NCBI GenBank assembly: GCA_035406685.1
Contig: DAONLM010000032.1
Coordinates: forward strand, 1 to 18,442
Direction: 5' to 3'
DNA length: 18,442 bases
Source of the DNA: DAONLM01 sp035406685
Lineage (GTDB): Bacteria > Spirochaetota > GWE2-31-10 > MWDO01
Both the position numbers and the translations under genes were made by a program. A model generated the notes under the pieces. The model was given only the letters and a program-made list of their open reading frames with translations, did no database searches and was not told where the DNA came from. Numbering within the stretch: position 1 is the stretch's first letter; each line of letters starts with the position of its first letter. This document shows, one piece after another, positions 7,062 through 14,706 of this stretch.

Positions 7062-7181
7062 TTTAATGAATTTAAAAATAAAGTAATAGATTTTTTTGAA
7101 AATGAAATAAAAAATCAACATCATAAAGATGCTTTAAAAGCATTCATAGGAACTAATTTTCATATAATCGATCCTGGATAA
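7062..7181 (+). pseudogene. Transposase-like C-terminal remnant
   Basis: The frame after a TGA at 7059-7061 is open for 39 codons to TAA at 7179. It reads a convincing protein tail: FNEFKNKVIDFFEN, then ALKAFIGTNFHIIDPG. The pattern of F..FK..V..FF, a charged helix, a Leu and then NFHII recalls the C-terminal end of IS630/Tc1-type transposases. There is no start codon or ribosome site, and the frame upstream is broken. Family assignment rests on pattern memory only and is tentative; a fragment of some other gene is possible. Confidence 0.4.
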
Positions 7182-7257
7182 CTTACAAATTAAAATTTTG
7201 TTGGTATAAAAAAAATTAACTTAAAATTTCTCAAAAAGATATACCTCTTGTTAATCT

Positions 7258-7851
7258 CTATTTTTTTAATATCTCCTCTATCTTTTTTAAAATATCAATT
7301 CTACCTATATTTTTTGTAACAGAATAATAATAAAAATATCGCTGGTCTACCATCAATTCAAGTGCAATTCTAATCTTTTGATTTATTAATTCATTTTTTG
7401 AAATCTTATCCACTTTTGTAAGAATATAAATTTTTTCTGTATCTTGCAAAGTTTTAGCCCAGTTAGCAATTATCTTATCATACTCATTTGGGATTCTTCT
7501 ACAATCATATAATAAAAACAGACATTTTAACCTCGGATTATCAAAAAGATATCTTTCAATAAATTTAACCCAATTTATTCTTTCCTGTTTTGGAACTTTT
7601 GCATAGCCATAACCCGGCAGATCCACAAAATAGAATTTCTTATTAATAAGAAAATAATTAATCAATCTTGTTTTTCCAGGAGTTTGAGAAACATAAGCAA
7701 TTTTTCTATTACAAAGATGATTTAAAAGACTCGATTTCCCAACATTACTTCTACCTATAAAGGCAAACTCATACATATCTTTATTGTCAATACTATCTAT
7801 ATTCAAATGAGAATAACTTTTATAAAACTCAACGTCTGTTATTTTTAACAT
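7258..7851 (-). CDS. ysxC: Ribosome biogenesis GTP-binding protein YsxC/EngB
   Basis: This 197-aa GTPase of the TrmE-Era-EngA-EngB branch acts in assembly of the large ribosomal subunit. All G motifs are present: G1 GRSNVGKSS (33-41), G2 Thr61 in TPGKTR, G3 DLPGYGYA (77-84), G4 TKVD (145-148) and a G5-like SVTK (177-180). Length is normal for the family, and there is no membrane segment. The ATG lies inside the last codons of glgA (7-bp overlap), with AGGA about six bases upstream, so translation is probably coupled. It is the last gene of the - strand unit. Its pairing with glgA has no obvious functional logic beyond co-expression. Confidence 0.95.
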   Translation of the reverse strand: MLKITDVEFYKSYSHLNIDSIDNKDMYEFAFIGRSNVGKSSLLNHLCNRKIAYVSQTPGKTRLINYFLINKKFYFVDLPGYGYAKVPKQERINWVKFIERYLFDNPRLKCLFLLYDCRRIPNEYDKIIANWAKTLQDTEKIYILTKVDKISKNELINQKIRIALELMVDQRYFYYYSVTKNIGRIDILKKIEEILKK

Positions 7852-9458
7852 ATTAATCCTGTCCCACTAATTTTTTGATAAATATTCATATACTTTTCAA
7901 CAGAATTATCCCAGCTAAATCTCTCTTTCATTGCATTCTGTTGCATAAAATATAAAAATTCTTTTTCATTATTGTAATAGAAAATTATCTTTTCAATGGT
8001 TTGAATTAAAGAATATTTTGTTGCCAATCTATTCGTTCCATAATAACTAAAACCAGTATCCATATTTTTCACAGTATCATGCAATCCCCCAATATCATGA
8101 ACAATAGGAAGAGTCCCATAACGAAGTGCTATAAGTTGACTTATGCCACATGGCTCAAAATCAGAAGGCATTAAAAAAAAATCCGCACATTTATAAAGAT
8201 CATTTGCAAGTTCTGGGGCAAATGCATTAATAAAAATAAAATTTGGATATTTGTTTAAAGATTGAAGGTTATCTTCGAGTTCCCCATTTCCTATTATTAT
8301 ATAATTCAAATTCTTTTTTAAAATCTCCTCATATACAAATCTATCAGTCACTTTCTCAAAAAGAATACCTAATTTCTGAGAAACAACCCTTGTTATGGAG
8401 ATAAAAAGAGGTTTTTCAATCCAATCCCTTTTATTTATACTCTTTACCTTTTTTAAAATATTTCTCTTATTTTTAAAAGCTATTTTTTCTATCTCTTTTT
8501 CTAAATTCTCAATAATATATTTTTTGTATTCGTATCTTATTTTATGCCATTCTGCAATATCAATATCATAAGGGAATTTCCCTTTTTTAGAATCTATTTC
8601 ATTATAATCAATGCCATTAAGAATTCCAGCAAGTCTCTTCTCTTTATAAAATATTCTACCTAAATCCTCTTCAAGCCCTCTTCCACCAAAAAAACTTCTC
8701 TCAATATCATCTTTTTTTATAATCTCATTTGCATAAGTAGGGCTAACTGTATTAACAAAATCACTTAAATTAATGCCGGTTCTCATAAGATTTATACAAA
8801 AATCACTGCTTTTAGGATCAACGATAAGATTAAGAATATTCTTTTTCTCTTTGAGTCTATCATAAAGATCTGGAAACCAGCTTGAGAATGATCTAAATTC
8901 ATTATCATTTTTTAATTCGAATGGCCTTATACCCTGATAATCTAAATTATGAATAGTAAATAATGATCTTAATTTTTTAGACAATTTAGAATATTCTGGA
9001 TCACATTTCAAAAGTAATAAAAAAAGAGATGAATGCCAATCATGACAATGAACAACATCTATTTTTTGAAATTCTTTGCTATTCTTTACTATTTCTGCAA
9101 CACACTTACAAAAAAAGCCAAATCTCTTTGCATCATCTTCAAATGGTCTATCAGGAGGGCTATTAATATAAATAGTTCCATTCTTCCCACTAAAAAATTC
9201 CTTTGATTTAACAAGATACAATTCAATTCCATTTAAATTCTCTTTGTAAATATCTATGCTAAATTTCTTTGTTCCAAATTCGATTTCCATTTTTTTTATG
9301 AAATCTGCCTTAATAGATATAATATCATAATAAGGGATAATTATTTTTACGCTATTTTCTTTTTTAACAAGAGAATTGGATAAATCATAAACAACATCTG
9401 CAAGTCCACCAATTTTGGCTATTTTCTTGCATTCTGATGCTATCATTAAAATATTCAT
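7845..9458 (-). CDS. glgA: Glycogen (starch) synthase, GT5 family
   Basis: GlgA transfers glucose from ADP-glucose to alpha-1,4-glucan in the cytosol. The 537-aa protein has the GT5 N-terminal lobe with KIGGLADVV (Lys15 in the K-x-G-G-L donor loop) and HCHDWHSS (137-144). The C-terminal lobe has ITRVVSQK with Arg357 and Lys362, GNGE, and FEPCGISQLIALRYGTLPIV (434-453) with the conserved Glu435. It is longer than the usual ~480 residues; a Lys/Glu-rich insert at about 300-350 lies just before the Arg-Lys motif, in the region linking the two lobes. No glgC or branching enzyme is in this window. The start has a modest GAGTG site and follows the HAD gene by nine bases. UDP-glucose use cannot be ruled out from sequence. 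Confidence 0.9.
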   Translation of the reverse strand: MNILMIASECKKIAKIGGLADVVYDLSNSLVKKENSVKIIIPYYDIISIKADFIKKMEIEFGTKKFSIDIYKENLNGIELYLVKSKEFFSGKNGTIYINSPPDRPFEDDAKRFGFFCKCVAEIVKNSKEFQKIDVVHCHDWHSSLFLLLLKCDPEYSKLSKKLRSLFTIHNLDYQGIRPFELKNDNEFRSFSSWFPDLYDRLKEKKNILNLIVDPKSSDFCINLMRTGINLSDFVNTVSPTYANEIIKKDDIERSFFGGRGLEEDLGRIFYKEKRLAGILNGIDYNEIDSKKGKFPYDIDIAEWHKIRYEYKKYIIENLEKEIEKIAFKNKRNILKKVKSINKRDWIEKPLFISITRVVSQKLGILFEKVTDRFVYEEILKKNLNYIIIGNGELEDNLQSLNKYPNFIFINAFAPELANDLYKCADFFLMPSDFEPCGISQLIALRYGTLPIVHDIGGLHDTVKNMDTGFSYYGTNRLATKYSLIQTIEKIIFYYNNEKEFLYFMQQNAMKERFSWDNSVEKYMNIYQKISGTGLIC

Positions 9459-9467
9459 TGTTCACTC

Positions 9468-10160
9468 TTAATTATTCTTTTCTATTTTACAACATTCAAG
9501 CCATTCTAAAACCTTCTCTTTCTGAAAATCTTTCATCCCATTTTTAAATAAAAAATCAGCTTTATAAAAAATCTCTGGAAATGGATCTTCAATAATTGAT
9601 GGGATTGCGATACACAACATTCCGGCGTTTTTAGCAGCCTCAACTCCATACTTTGAATCTTCAATAACAAGCAATCTTTCTGGCTCTATATTTAGTCTCT
9701 TTGCAGCAAGTATAAAGATATCTGGTGCTGGCTTACTATTAACAACCTCATCTCCGGCAACAATCGCATCAAAAAAGATATTTAATCCGGTTAAAACCAT
9801 TATCTCATCTATTACCTCTTTTGATGAACCAGACGCAAGAGCTATTTTATAATCTTTTTCTCTTAAAATTTCAAGCAATTTCTTCATCTCTGGAAATACC
9901 ACTGTGTTTCTTCTTGCGAGTTCAAGATATAGTTCATTCTTCTTTTTATGCAAAAACTCCACTGAATCAGGTATATTATAAATCTCTTTTATCTTTTTCA
10001 TCATATCAAGATTTCCAGTTCCAATATACTGTGCTTTCATCTTTTCTGTAAAATCTATTCCATACATTTCTAAAAGTTTTTTGTCTGCAAGATAATAGTT
10101 ATTTTCACTATCTATAAGAGTACCATCCAGATCGAATATTACTCCTTCGATATTTTTCAT
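9468..10160 (-). CDS. HAD-IA phosphatase / beta-phosphoglucomutase-like
   Basis: This 230-aa haloacid dehalogenase-superfamily enzyme has all four motifs: I DLDGT with nucleophile Asp10 and Asp12, II ASGSS with Ser110, III KPAPD with Lys143, and IV VIEDSKYGVEAA with Glu167-Asp168. Residues about 17-85 form the helical C1 cap of subfamily IA. Such enzymes remove phosphate from sugar phosphates or other small metabolites, and some are phosphoglucomutases; the cap sequence does not settle which. It precedes glgA by nine bases, which suggests, but does not prove, a sugar-phosphate substrate. AAGGA lies about eight bases before the ATG, giving good start support. Confidence 0.88.
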   Translation of the reverse strand: MKNIEGVIFDLDGTLIDSENNYYLADKKLLEMYGIDFTEKMKAQYIGTGNLDMMKKIKEIYNIPDSVEFLHKKKNELYLELARRNTVVFPEMKKLLEILREKDYKIALASGSSKEVIDEIMVLTGLNIFFDAIVAGDEVVNSKPAPDIFILAAKRLNIEPERLLVIEDSKYGVEAAKNAGMLCIAIPSIIEDPFPEIFYKADFLFKNGMKDFQKEKVLEWLECCKIEKNN

Positions 10161-10174
10161 AATTAATTCCTTTT

Positions 10175-10918
10175 TTATAAATTTAATTTATTTAGATAAT
10201 ATTTTAATAGTATTCCATAAACAACACCGGTAAAATTTATAAGACCATGAATCCAGATAGATATATTAATGGACCTATAATATTTTCTCTGAGATGCTAA
10301 AAAGAATCCCACTATAAATGAATAGATCGCATTTGCAAGTGATGAAATATGAAATAATGCAAATATAACAGATGACAATATTATATCTAAATTAAATTTC
10401 TTAAAAATTTTACCAAGAGATTCCTGTAAAAAACCTCTAAAAATAAATTCCTCAGAGATTGGGGCAATTACTATTATATAAAAAAACCAGATAATCACCT
10501 TATATTTATTGTTACTTTCTATATTATCAAATATCTCAACAAATCCCTGATTTGGTATTTTAACCCAGTTTTTAATAAACTCTGGAAAAGGTAAAAATTC
10601 GATAATTGAAACAATCAACATCACTGATATAAACGCAATGCCAAATGAAATTATTGCAGGCATCAAAGCCTTACCAAGGGTAAAAAACCAGTTTTCATCT
10701 GATATAAAAGAGAGATTTCTTGTATCGATTTTCCATATAATAAAAACGATCAAGAAAAATATGAAGTATTGAAAAGTGGCTAAAAGCAAAGGATCTTTTA
10801 AGAATTTATTGTTAGAAAAACTGAGTAGATTTACACCCACTATTTGAGATACAATAATTATAACAAAAAATATTAAATCCTTTAATGCTAAATATTTTTT
10901 AAAAATTGAGAATTTCAT
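10175..10918 (-). CDS. CPBP-family intramembrane metalloprotease
   Basis: This 247-aa, multi-pass membrane protein has about seven hydrophobic segments. It carries the CPBP (CAAX protease and bacteriocin-processing, Abi) motifs: EExxxR as EEFIFR (Glu156, Glu157, Arg161), FxxxH as FALFH (Phe186, His190) and HxxxN as HGLIN (His224, Asn228). These Glu and His residues bind the catalytic metal within the membrane. Bacterial members act in bacteriocin immunity, signal cleavage or unknown roles; the substrate is not deducible. It sits between a lipoprotein protease and a HAD enzyme, with gaps of 18 and 14 bp. Its ribosome site is weak (AGAGAT, about 17 bases upstream), so its expression may be low or rely on re-initiation. 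Confidence 0.88.
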   Translation of the reverse strand: MKFSIFKKYLALKDLIFFVIIIVSQIVGVNLLSFSNNKFLKDPLLLATFQYFIFFLIVFIIWKIDTRNLSFISDENWFFTLGKALMPAIISFGIAFISVMLIVSIIEFLPFPEFIKNWVKIPNQGFVEIFDNIESNNKYKVIIWFFYIIVIAPISEEFIFRGFLQESLGKIFKKFNLDIILSSVIFALFHISSLANAIYSFIVGFFLASQRKYYRSINISIWIHGLINFTGVVYGILLKYYLNKLNL

Positions 10919-10936
10919 AATTAATCTATAATCTCT

Positions 10937-12754
10937 TTAAAGAATATTAGTAAGTTCAGCATATATTTTTATACTTAAATTTCTCTCTATCATAGGAACA
11001 TTCTTATCTTTTATAAAAAATGTTATATATAAAAACTTCTCTTTTTCTATATATTTCATATCATATATATAGAAAGGATCTCCTATCCCGAGTTTTAAAT
11101 CCTTATCACCCGGCATCCCATCATACACCTTTAAAATCTTAAATTTCTTTGTTAAAAAACTCTTACTATAATATTCTAACTCTATGCCAAATATTAATTT
11201 TGCAATTCTTCTTTGAGTATCTGTTTGAACAATCTTTTCAAAAGGTAGATATGGCCTTTCCTCAATTCTAACAATCTTATTTAAAATTTCGCCATTCCTC
11301 TCTATCTCAATATTTACAAGCATGGGATATCTTTTCCATGCAAGTATCTCCTGAGCCTCTTCTATTGTTTTAACCTCATTGCCATCTATTTTTCTTATAT
11401 AATCTCCTTCCATAATGCCAGCCTTTTTAGCAGCCCCATCAGGTACAAGATAGTATATAAGAACCTTATTATTTTCATTATAAAGACCAGCCCCTATCCA
11501 TGCTCTCTTAACCTCGCCACCTTTATAAAGTTTTGGAAGAGTGAGCGTCGCCCACTGAATAGGAATAGCAAAATTTATCCCCTGATATTGAGGAAGTCCT
11601 GCAAACACTATGCCTACAACCTGGCCATTCTCATCGAGTAAAGGTCCACCAGAATTCCCCGGATTTACAGCCGCATCTATCTGTAATGCCCTTCCAAGCT
11701 GAAAAAGATATAATTCTTTATTACTTATTATGCCAGAAGTAACAGTATTCTTTATGCCTAAGGGATTACCAATTGCATAAACCTTATCCCCAAGGTTCAT
11801 CTCTGGAGAACGGCCTAAAATCAATTTATTATAATTTTTCTTTGGAATCTTAAGTAATGCAAGATCAAATACCTTATCATAGCCAACAACAGTTGCCGGT
11901 ATTTCACTCTCATTATTAGAAGTGGATACATAGACAGCACTATACCCCTCATATTTAGGATCAACATGAGATGCTATAACATGATGATTTGTAAGAATAT
12001 ATCCATTATCATCTATGAAAAAACCAGTCCCTATCATCTTATCAAAATATCCCTGTCCCTCTTTTATATTTATACCTCTATCAAGAGTCACTGTTACTAC
12101 TGATTTTATGGTATTCTCAAAATTAATCTTTGTCTGATAATTTGTTAAAGAGTCTCTTATCTTTTTTAAATCCGGATATTCTGTTAACAAGGAAGGGTAT
12201 ATCTTAATAAACTTATCGTAATTATATATAAAAAGTGCTATATTATTCAGATTGTAATAATAGATTAAAAAATCATAAATTTCCTTTGTTGTAAAAATTT
12301 TATTTTCAGCCATCTCATTTTTAATACTGAGTCTTGTAAAATCGTCACTCGAATTATCTATAAGAAGTAAGTAATTTCTGTATATATCAGAAAGATTAAC
12401 CTTTAATTCACTATTTAGTGCCTTCAAACTAAATGCATATTTTAATGCCTCTTCATACTCTTTTTTATTATATAGTTCTTCCAGTTTAGAATTCATACAC
12501 CCCACAATATCTGTTAGAAATGTTTTATATTCAATATCCGCTGTCTCATCAAGATTGCCATTATCAATCTCCGTTTTTACCAAAATATATGCCTCAAATA
12601 GATCCATTTTACCTCTATCTAAATTATGCCTTATATTATCTATCTTTTTTTCTCTGGAAGAAATTTTTTTATTTTCATAATGCTCCTTATTTATTATACT
12701 CTTACAATTAATTAACAAAATAGCAATTAAAACAATAATAAATCTATTTTTCAT
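10937..12754 (-). CDS. Lipoprotein HtrA-like serine protease, helical N-domain and PDZ
   Basis: The 605-aa product is predicted to be envelope-anchored: its N terminus is a signal with ILLINC, Cys17 being the likely lipid site. Asn at -1 is unusual but compatible with the looser spirochaete lipobox. Residues about 35-210 are helical and TPR-like. The trypsin-fold domain (about 215-405) has the full triad: His258 in TNHHV, Asp297 in FDLALLK and Ser368 in NPGNSGGPL. A PDZ domain follows (about 415-495), with GAAKKAGIMEGDYIRKIDG. The last ~100 residues contain GLGD-like GIGDPFYIYD (556-565) and may be a degenerate second PDZ. The likely role is quality control or regulated proteolysis of envelope proteins. 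Its ATG overlaps the stop of the upstream repeat protein (ATGA), indicating coupled synthesis. Confidence 0.88.
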   Translation of the reverse strand: MKNRFIIVLIAILLINCKSIINKEHYENKKISSREKKIDNIRHNLDRGKMDLFEAYILVKTEIDNGNLDETADIEYKTFLTDIVGCMNSKLEELYNKKEYEEALKYAFSLKALNSELKVNLSDIYRNYLLLIDNSSDDFTRLSIKNEMAENKIFTTKEIYDFLIYYYNLNNIALFIYNYDKFIKIYPSLLTEYPDLKKIRDSLTNYQTKINFENTIKSVVTVTLDRGINIKEGQGYFDKMIGTGFFIDDNGYILTNHHVIASHVDPKYEGYSAVYVSTSNNESEIPATVVGYDKVFDLALLKIPKKNYNKLILGRSPEMNLGDKVYAIGNPLGIKNTVTSGIISNKELYLFQLGRALQIDAAVNPGNSGGPLLDENGQVVGIVFAGLPQYQGINFAIPIQWATLTLPKLYKGGEVKRAWIGAGLYNENNKVLIYYLVPDGAAKKAGIMEGDYIRKIDGNEVKTIEEAQEILAWKRYPMLVNIEIERNGEILNKIVRIEERPYLPFEKIVQTDTQRRIAKLIFGIELEYYSKSFLTKKFKILKVYDGMPGDKDLKLGIGDPFYIYDMKYIEKEKFLYITFFIKDKNVPMIERNLSIKIYAELTNIL

Positions 12755-14706
12755 TTTGCCCCCATCTGGTCAATAAGATAAATTTTATTCTCCAATAAAA
12801 ACATTACAAAGTTTATATACTGATTTTTTATTATTCCATTTTCAAAATAGTACTTTTTATCTTTATGATAAAAAAATCCGTTTAAATTTTTTTTATCAAC
12901 AAGATCTATATTTTCCGGGAGCTCTATTTTATCAATATCTTTTACTGATGCAATAATCCATCCCTTTTTTGTTACCATATCCCCTTCTTTATAAGAATTT
13001 ATCAATTTAGACTCACCTTTTATTACTCTATAAACATTTGTTACATTGTTTTTCTTCTCATAGATAATATCATAATTACTGTCAAAATTTATATCAAATT
13101 TAGTCAATATAAAATCAGGTCCCTCTTCAACAGATATTTCAAATATGCCATCTAAATTTGTATCCCAGTATTTAACTATTCTATTTTCAGAAATAATCTC
13201 TTTATAATCATATTTTCCACTACTTTCGTCAGTGCTATAAAAAATAGTGGCAAGCCTACCATTCGAGTAATTTTCAATAAGTTCAAAAAAACCATTTTCA
13301 TTAAGGTCTTTTACAGTTCTTTCCTTTATGCCATTATTATACTCTTCTCTTATATCAAAAACATTATTATTATTACTATCTATTAATTTTACAAGAAGCC
13401 TCCCATTTTTATATCTTTCTACACTGTAATACAGATCAAAATATTCTATATTATCTATAAAGTTAACAATCTCGCTATCCTTTATCCCTTTAAATTTATT
13501 TATATCTGGTTTAAATGAAGACTTTATAAGATTGACTCTTTTCTTTATTTTATTGTTAATATAATATTCCAGAGAATTGATAGAATTATCATTAACATTA
13601 AAATTATATTTTTTATAATTTTCATTCCCTTCATTAAAATATTCATAATAAAATTTTATCCGACTATTACTATATTCTATCTTTGATTCATAAAGTCCAT
13701 CCTGATTGCTATCAAATATATTTAAAATCAAATTGCCATTTTTATACTCATAAAATTCTTCCCAGTTACTGTCCCTATCAATATCTTTCAACCGTATCCC
13801 ATCAAATAATAAGAATTTATTTGAAAATTCTTTATCATTCTTTATAAAATTAAGAATCTTTGAATCTTTTAAAATATCCTCTGTTCTTACATCATTCAAC
13901 CCATTTATATCAATCCATTCTTTTAAAAGTTCTCTCTGTTCTGACTTATTAAAAAAAGAAAATTTATTTATTAAATTAAAAAGAATATCTTTTGAATAAA
14001 TCTTGTCAAGATCATTGTTATTCTTTAGATTCTTATATTCATTGAATAGATTCCTTATATTAACACCATCATTATAAAAAAATGTCTTTAAATACAATAT
14101 CTTTGCTTTTGAGTAAGAATTTGCATATAAGATATCTATTTTTTCGTTAAACTTATTAACATCAAATTTCTTTTTATTTACGTCAGCAAAAATAGAATAA
14201 AACTCGATTTCAAGGGACTCATATCTACTTTTTGCCAGATTAATCTGGTTTTCAAGATTATCATAATCCTTTAAGTTAGCAAGTAATTCCATATAACCAA
14301 GATAATCATCAAGAAGATCTATATTCTCTAAACCAGAAATTTTTGTAAATGCTTTACTACTATTTGTATAATCAAGAGTCTTTTTAAAGATAAGAAAAGA
14401 ATCTTTTAACATTGTATATTTATTTATAAAAAATTGATTATCAATATACTGCAAAATTTTTTGAGCATTAATATTTTTCTTAAAAAGATTCTCTCTCTTT
14501 GAATCGAATAATTGATTTTGCAAATAGTAATATTCTGGATAATACTGATAATAACCATAAGACTTTTCTAAAAGATTAATTGCTAATTCAAAGTCACCAT
14601 TTTTAAAAGATTCATTAGCCTTTACAAGATAATATCTTGCAAGATTCTGGTCATCGGAAAAAAGAGTGAAATTCACCATTAAAAATAAAAAAAATATTTT
14701 TTTCAT
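12751..14706 (-). CDS. Secreted protein: helical N-domain, 24-residue Asp/Asn-rich repeat
   Basis: This 651-aa protein has a signal peptide (MKKIFFLFLMVNFTLFS). Residues about 20-300 are helical, starting with a TPR-like unit (ARYYLVKANESFKNGDFELAINLLEKSY). From about 308 to 546, loops of type D-x-N-x-D-G-x-x-E recur: DIDRDSN 308, DSNQDGLYE 332, DSNNNNVFD 443, DLNENGFFE 467, STDESSGKY 491, DTNLDGIFE 515, DINFDSNYD 538. Neighbours are 23-24 residues apart, and a faint copy at 356 also fits the phase. Each is followed by a beta-strand-like Y-x-NG-R segment. The loops resemble EF-hand or dockerin-like calcium ligands. The family is not recognised. It has no ribosome site before its ATG, which overlaps the glmM stop (ATGA); translation is probably coupled there and again to the protease downstream. 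Confidence 0.8.
   Translation of the reverse strand: MKKIFFLFLMVNFTLFSDDQNLARYYLVKANESFKNGDFELAINLLEKSYGYYQYYPEYYYLQNQLFDSKRENLFKKNINAQKILQYIDNQFFINKYTMLKDSFLIFKKTLDYTNSSKAFTKISGLENIDLLDDYLGYMELLANLKDYDNLENQINLAKSRYESLEIEFYSIFADVNKKKFDVNKFNEKIDILYANSYSKAKILYLKTFFYNDGVNIRNLFNEYKNLKNNNDLDKIYSKDILFNLINKFSFFNKSEQRELLKEWIDINGLNDVRTEDILKDSKILNFIKNDKEFSNKFLLFDGIRLKDIDRDSNWEEFYEYKNGNLILNIFDSNQDGLYESKIEYSNSRIKFYYEYFNEGNENYKKYNFNVNDNSINSLEYYINNKIKKRVNLIKSSFKPDINKFKGIKDSEIVNFIDNIEYFDLYYSVERYKNGRLLVKLIDSNNNNVFDIREEYNNGIKERTVKDLNENGFFELIENYSNGRLATIFYSTDESSGKYDYKEIISENRIVKYWDTNLDGIFEISVEEGPDFILTKFDINFDSNYDIIYEKKNNVTNVYRVIKGESKLINSYKEGDMVTKKGWIIASVKDIDKIELPENIDLVDKKNLNGFFYHKDKKYYFENGIIKNQYINFVMFLLENKIYLIDQMGAK

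Larger units (their letters stand above)
6683..7257. other. 575-bp convergent intergenic region with probable mobile-element debris
   Basis: This lies between the 3' ends of polA (+) and ysxC (-). No intact gene is supported. It holds a six-codon ORF with a strong ribosome site (6871-6903), a 33-codon ORF without one (6926-7027), a 14-bp hairpin (6996-7027) and a transposase-like tail (7062-7181). A TATAAT at 6835-6840 lies ahead of the six-codon ORF, but no well-spaced -35 is present. No clear intrinsic terminator for polA or ysxC was found. Confidence 0.5.
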
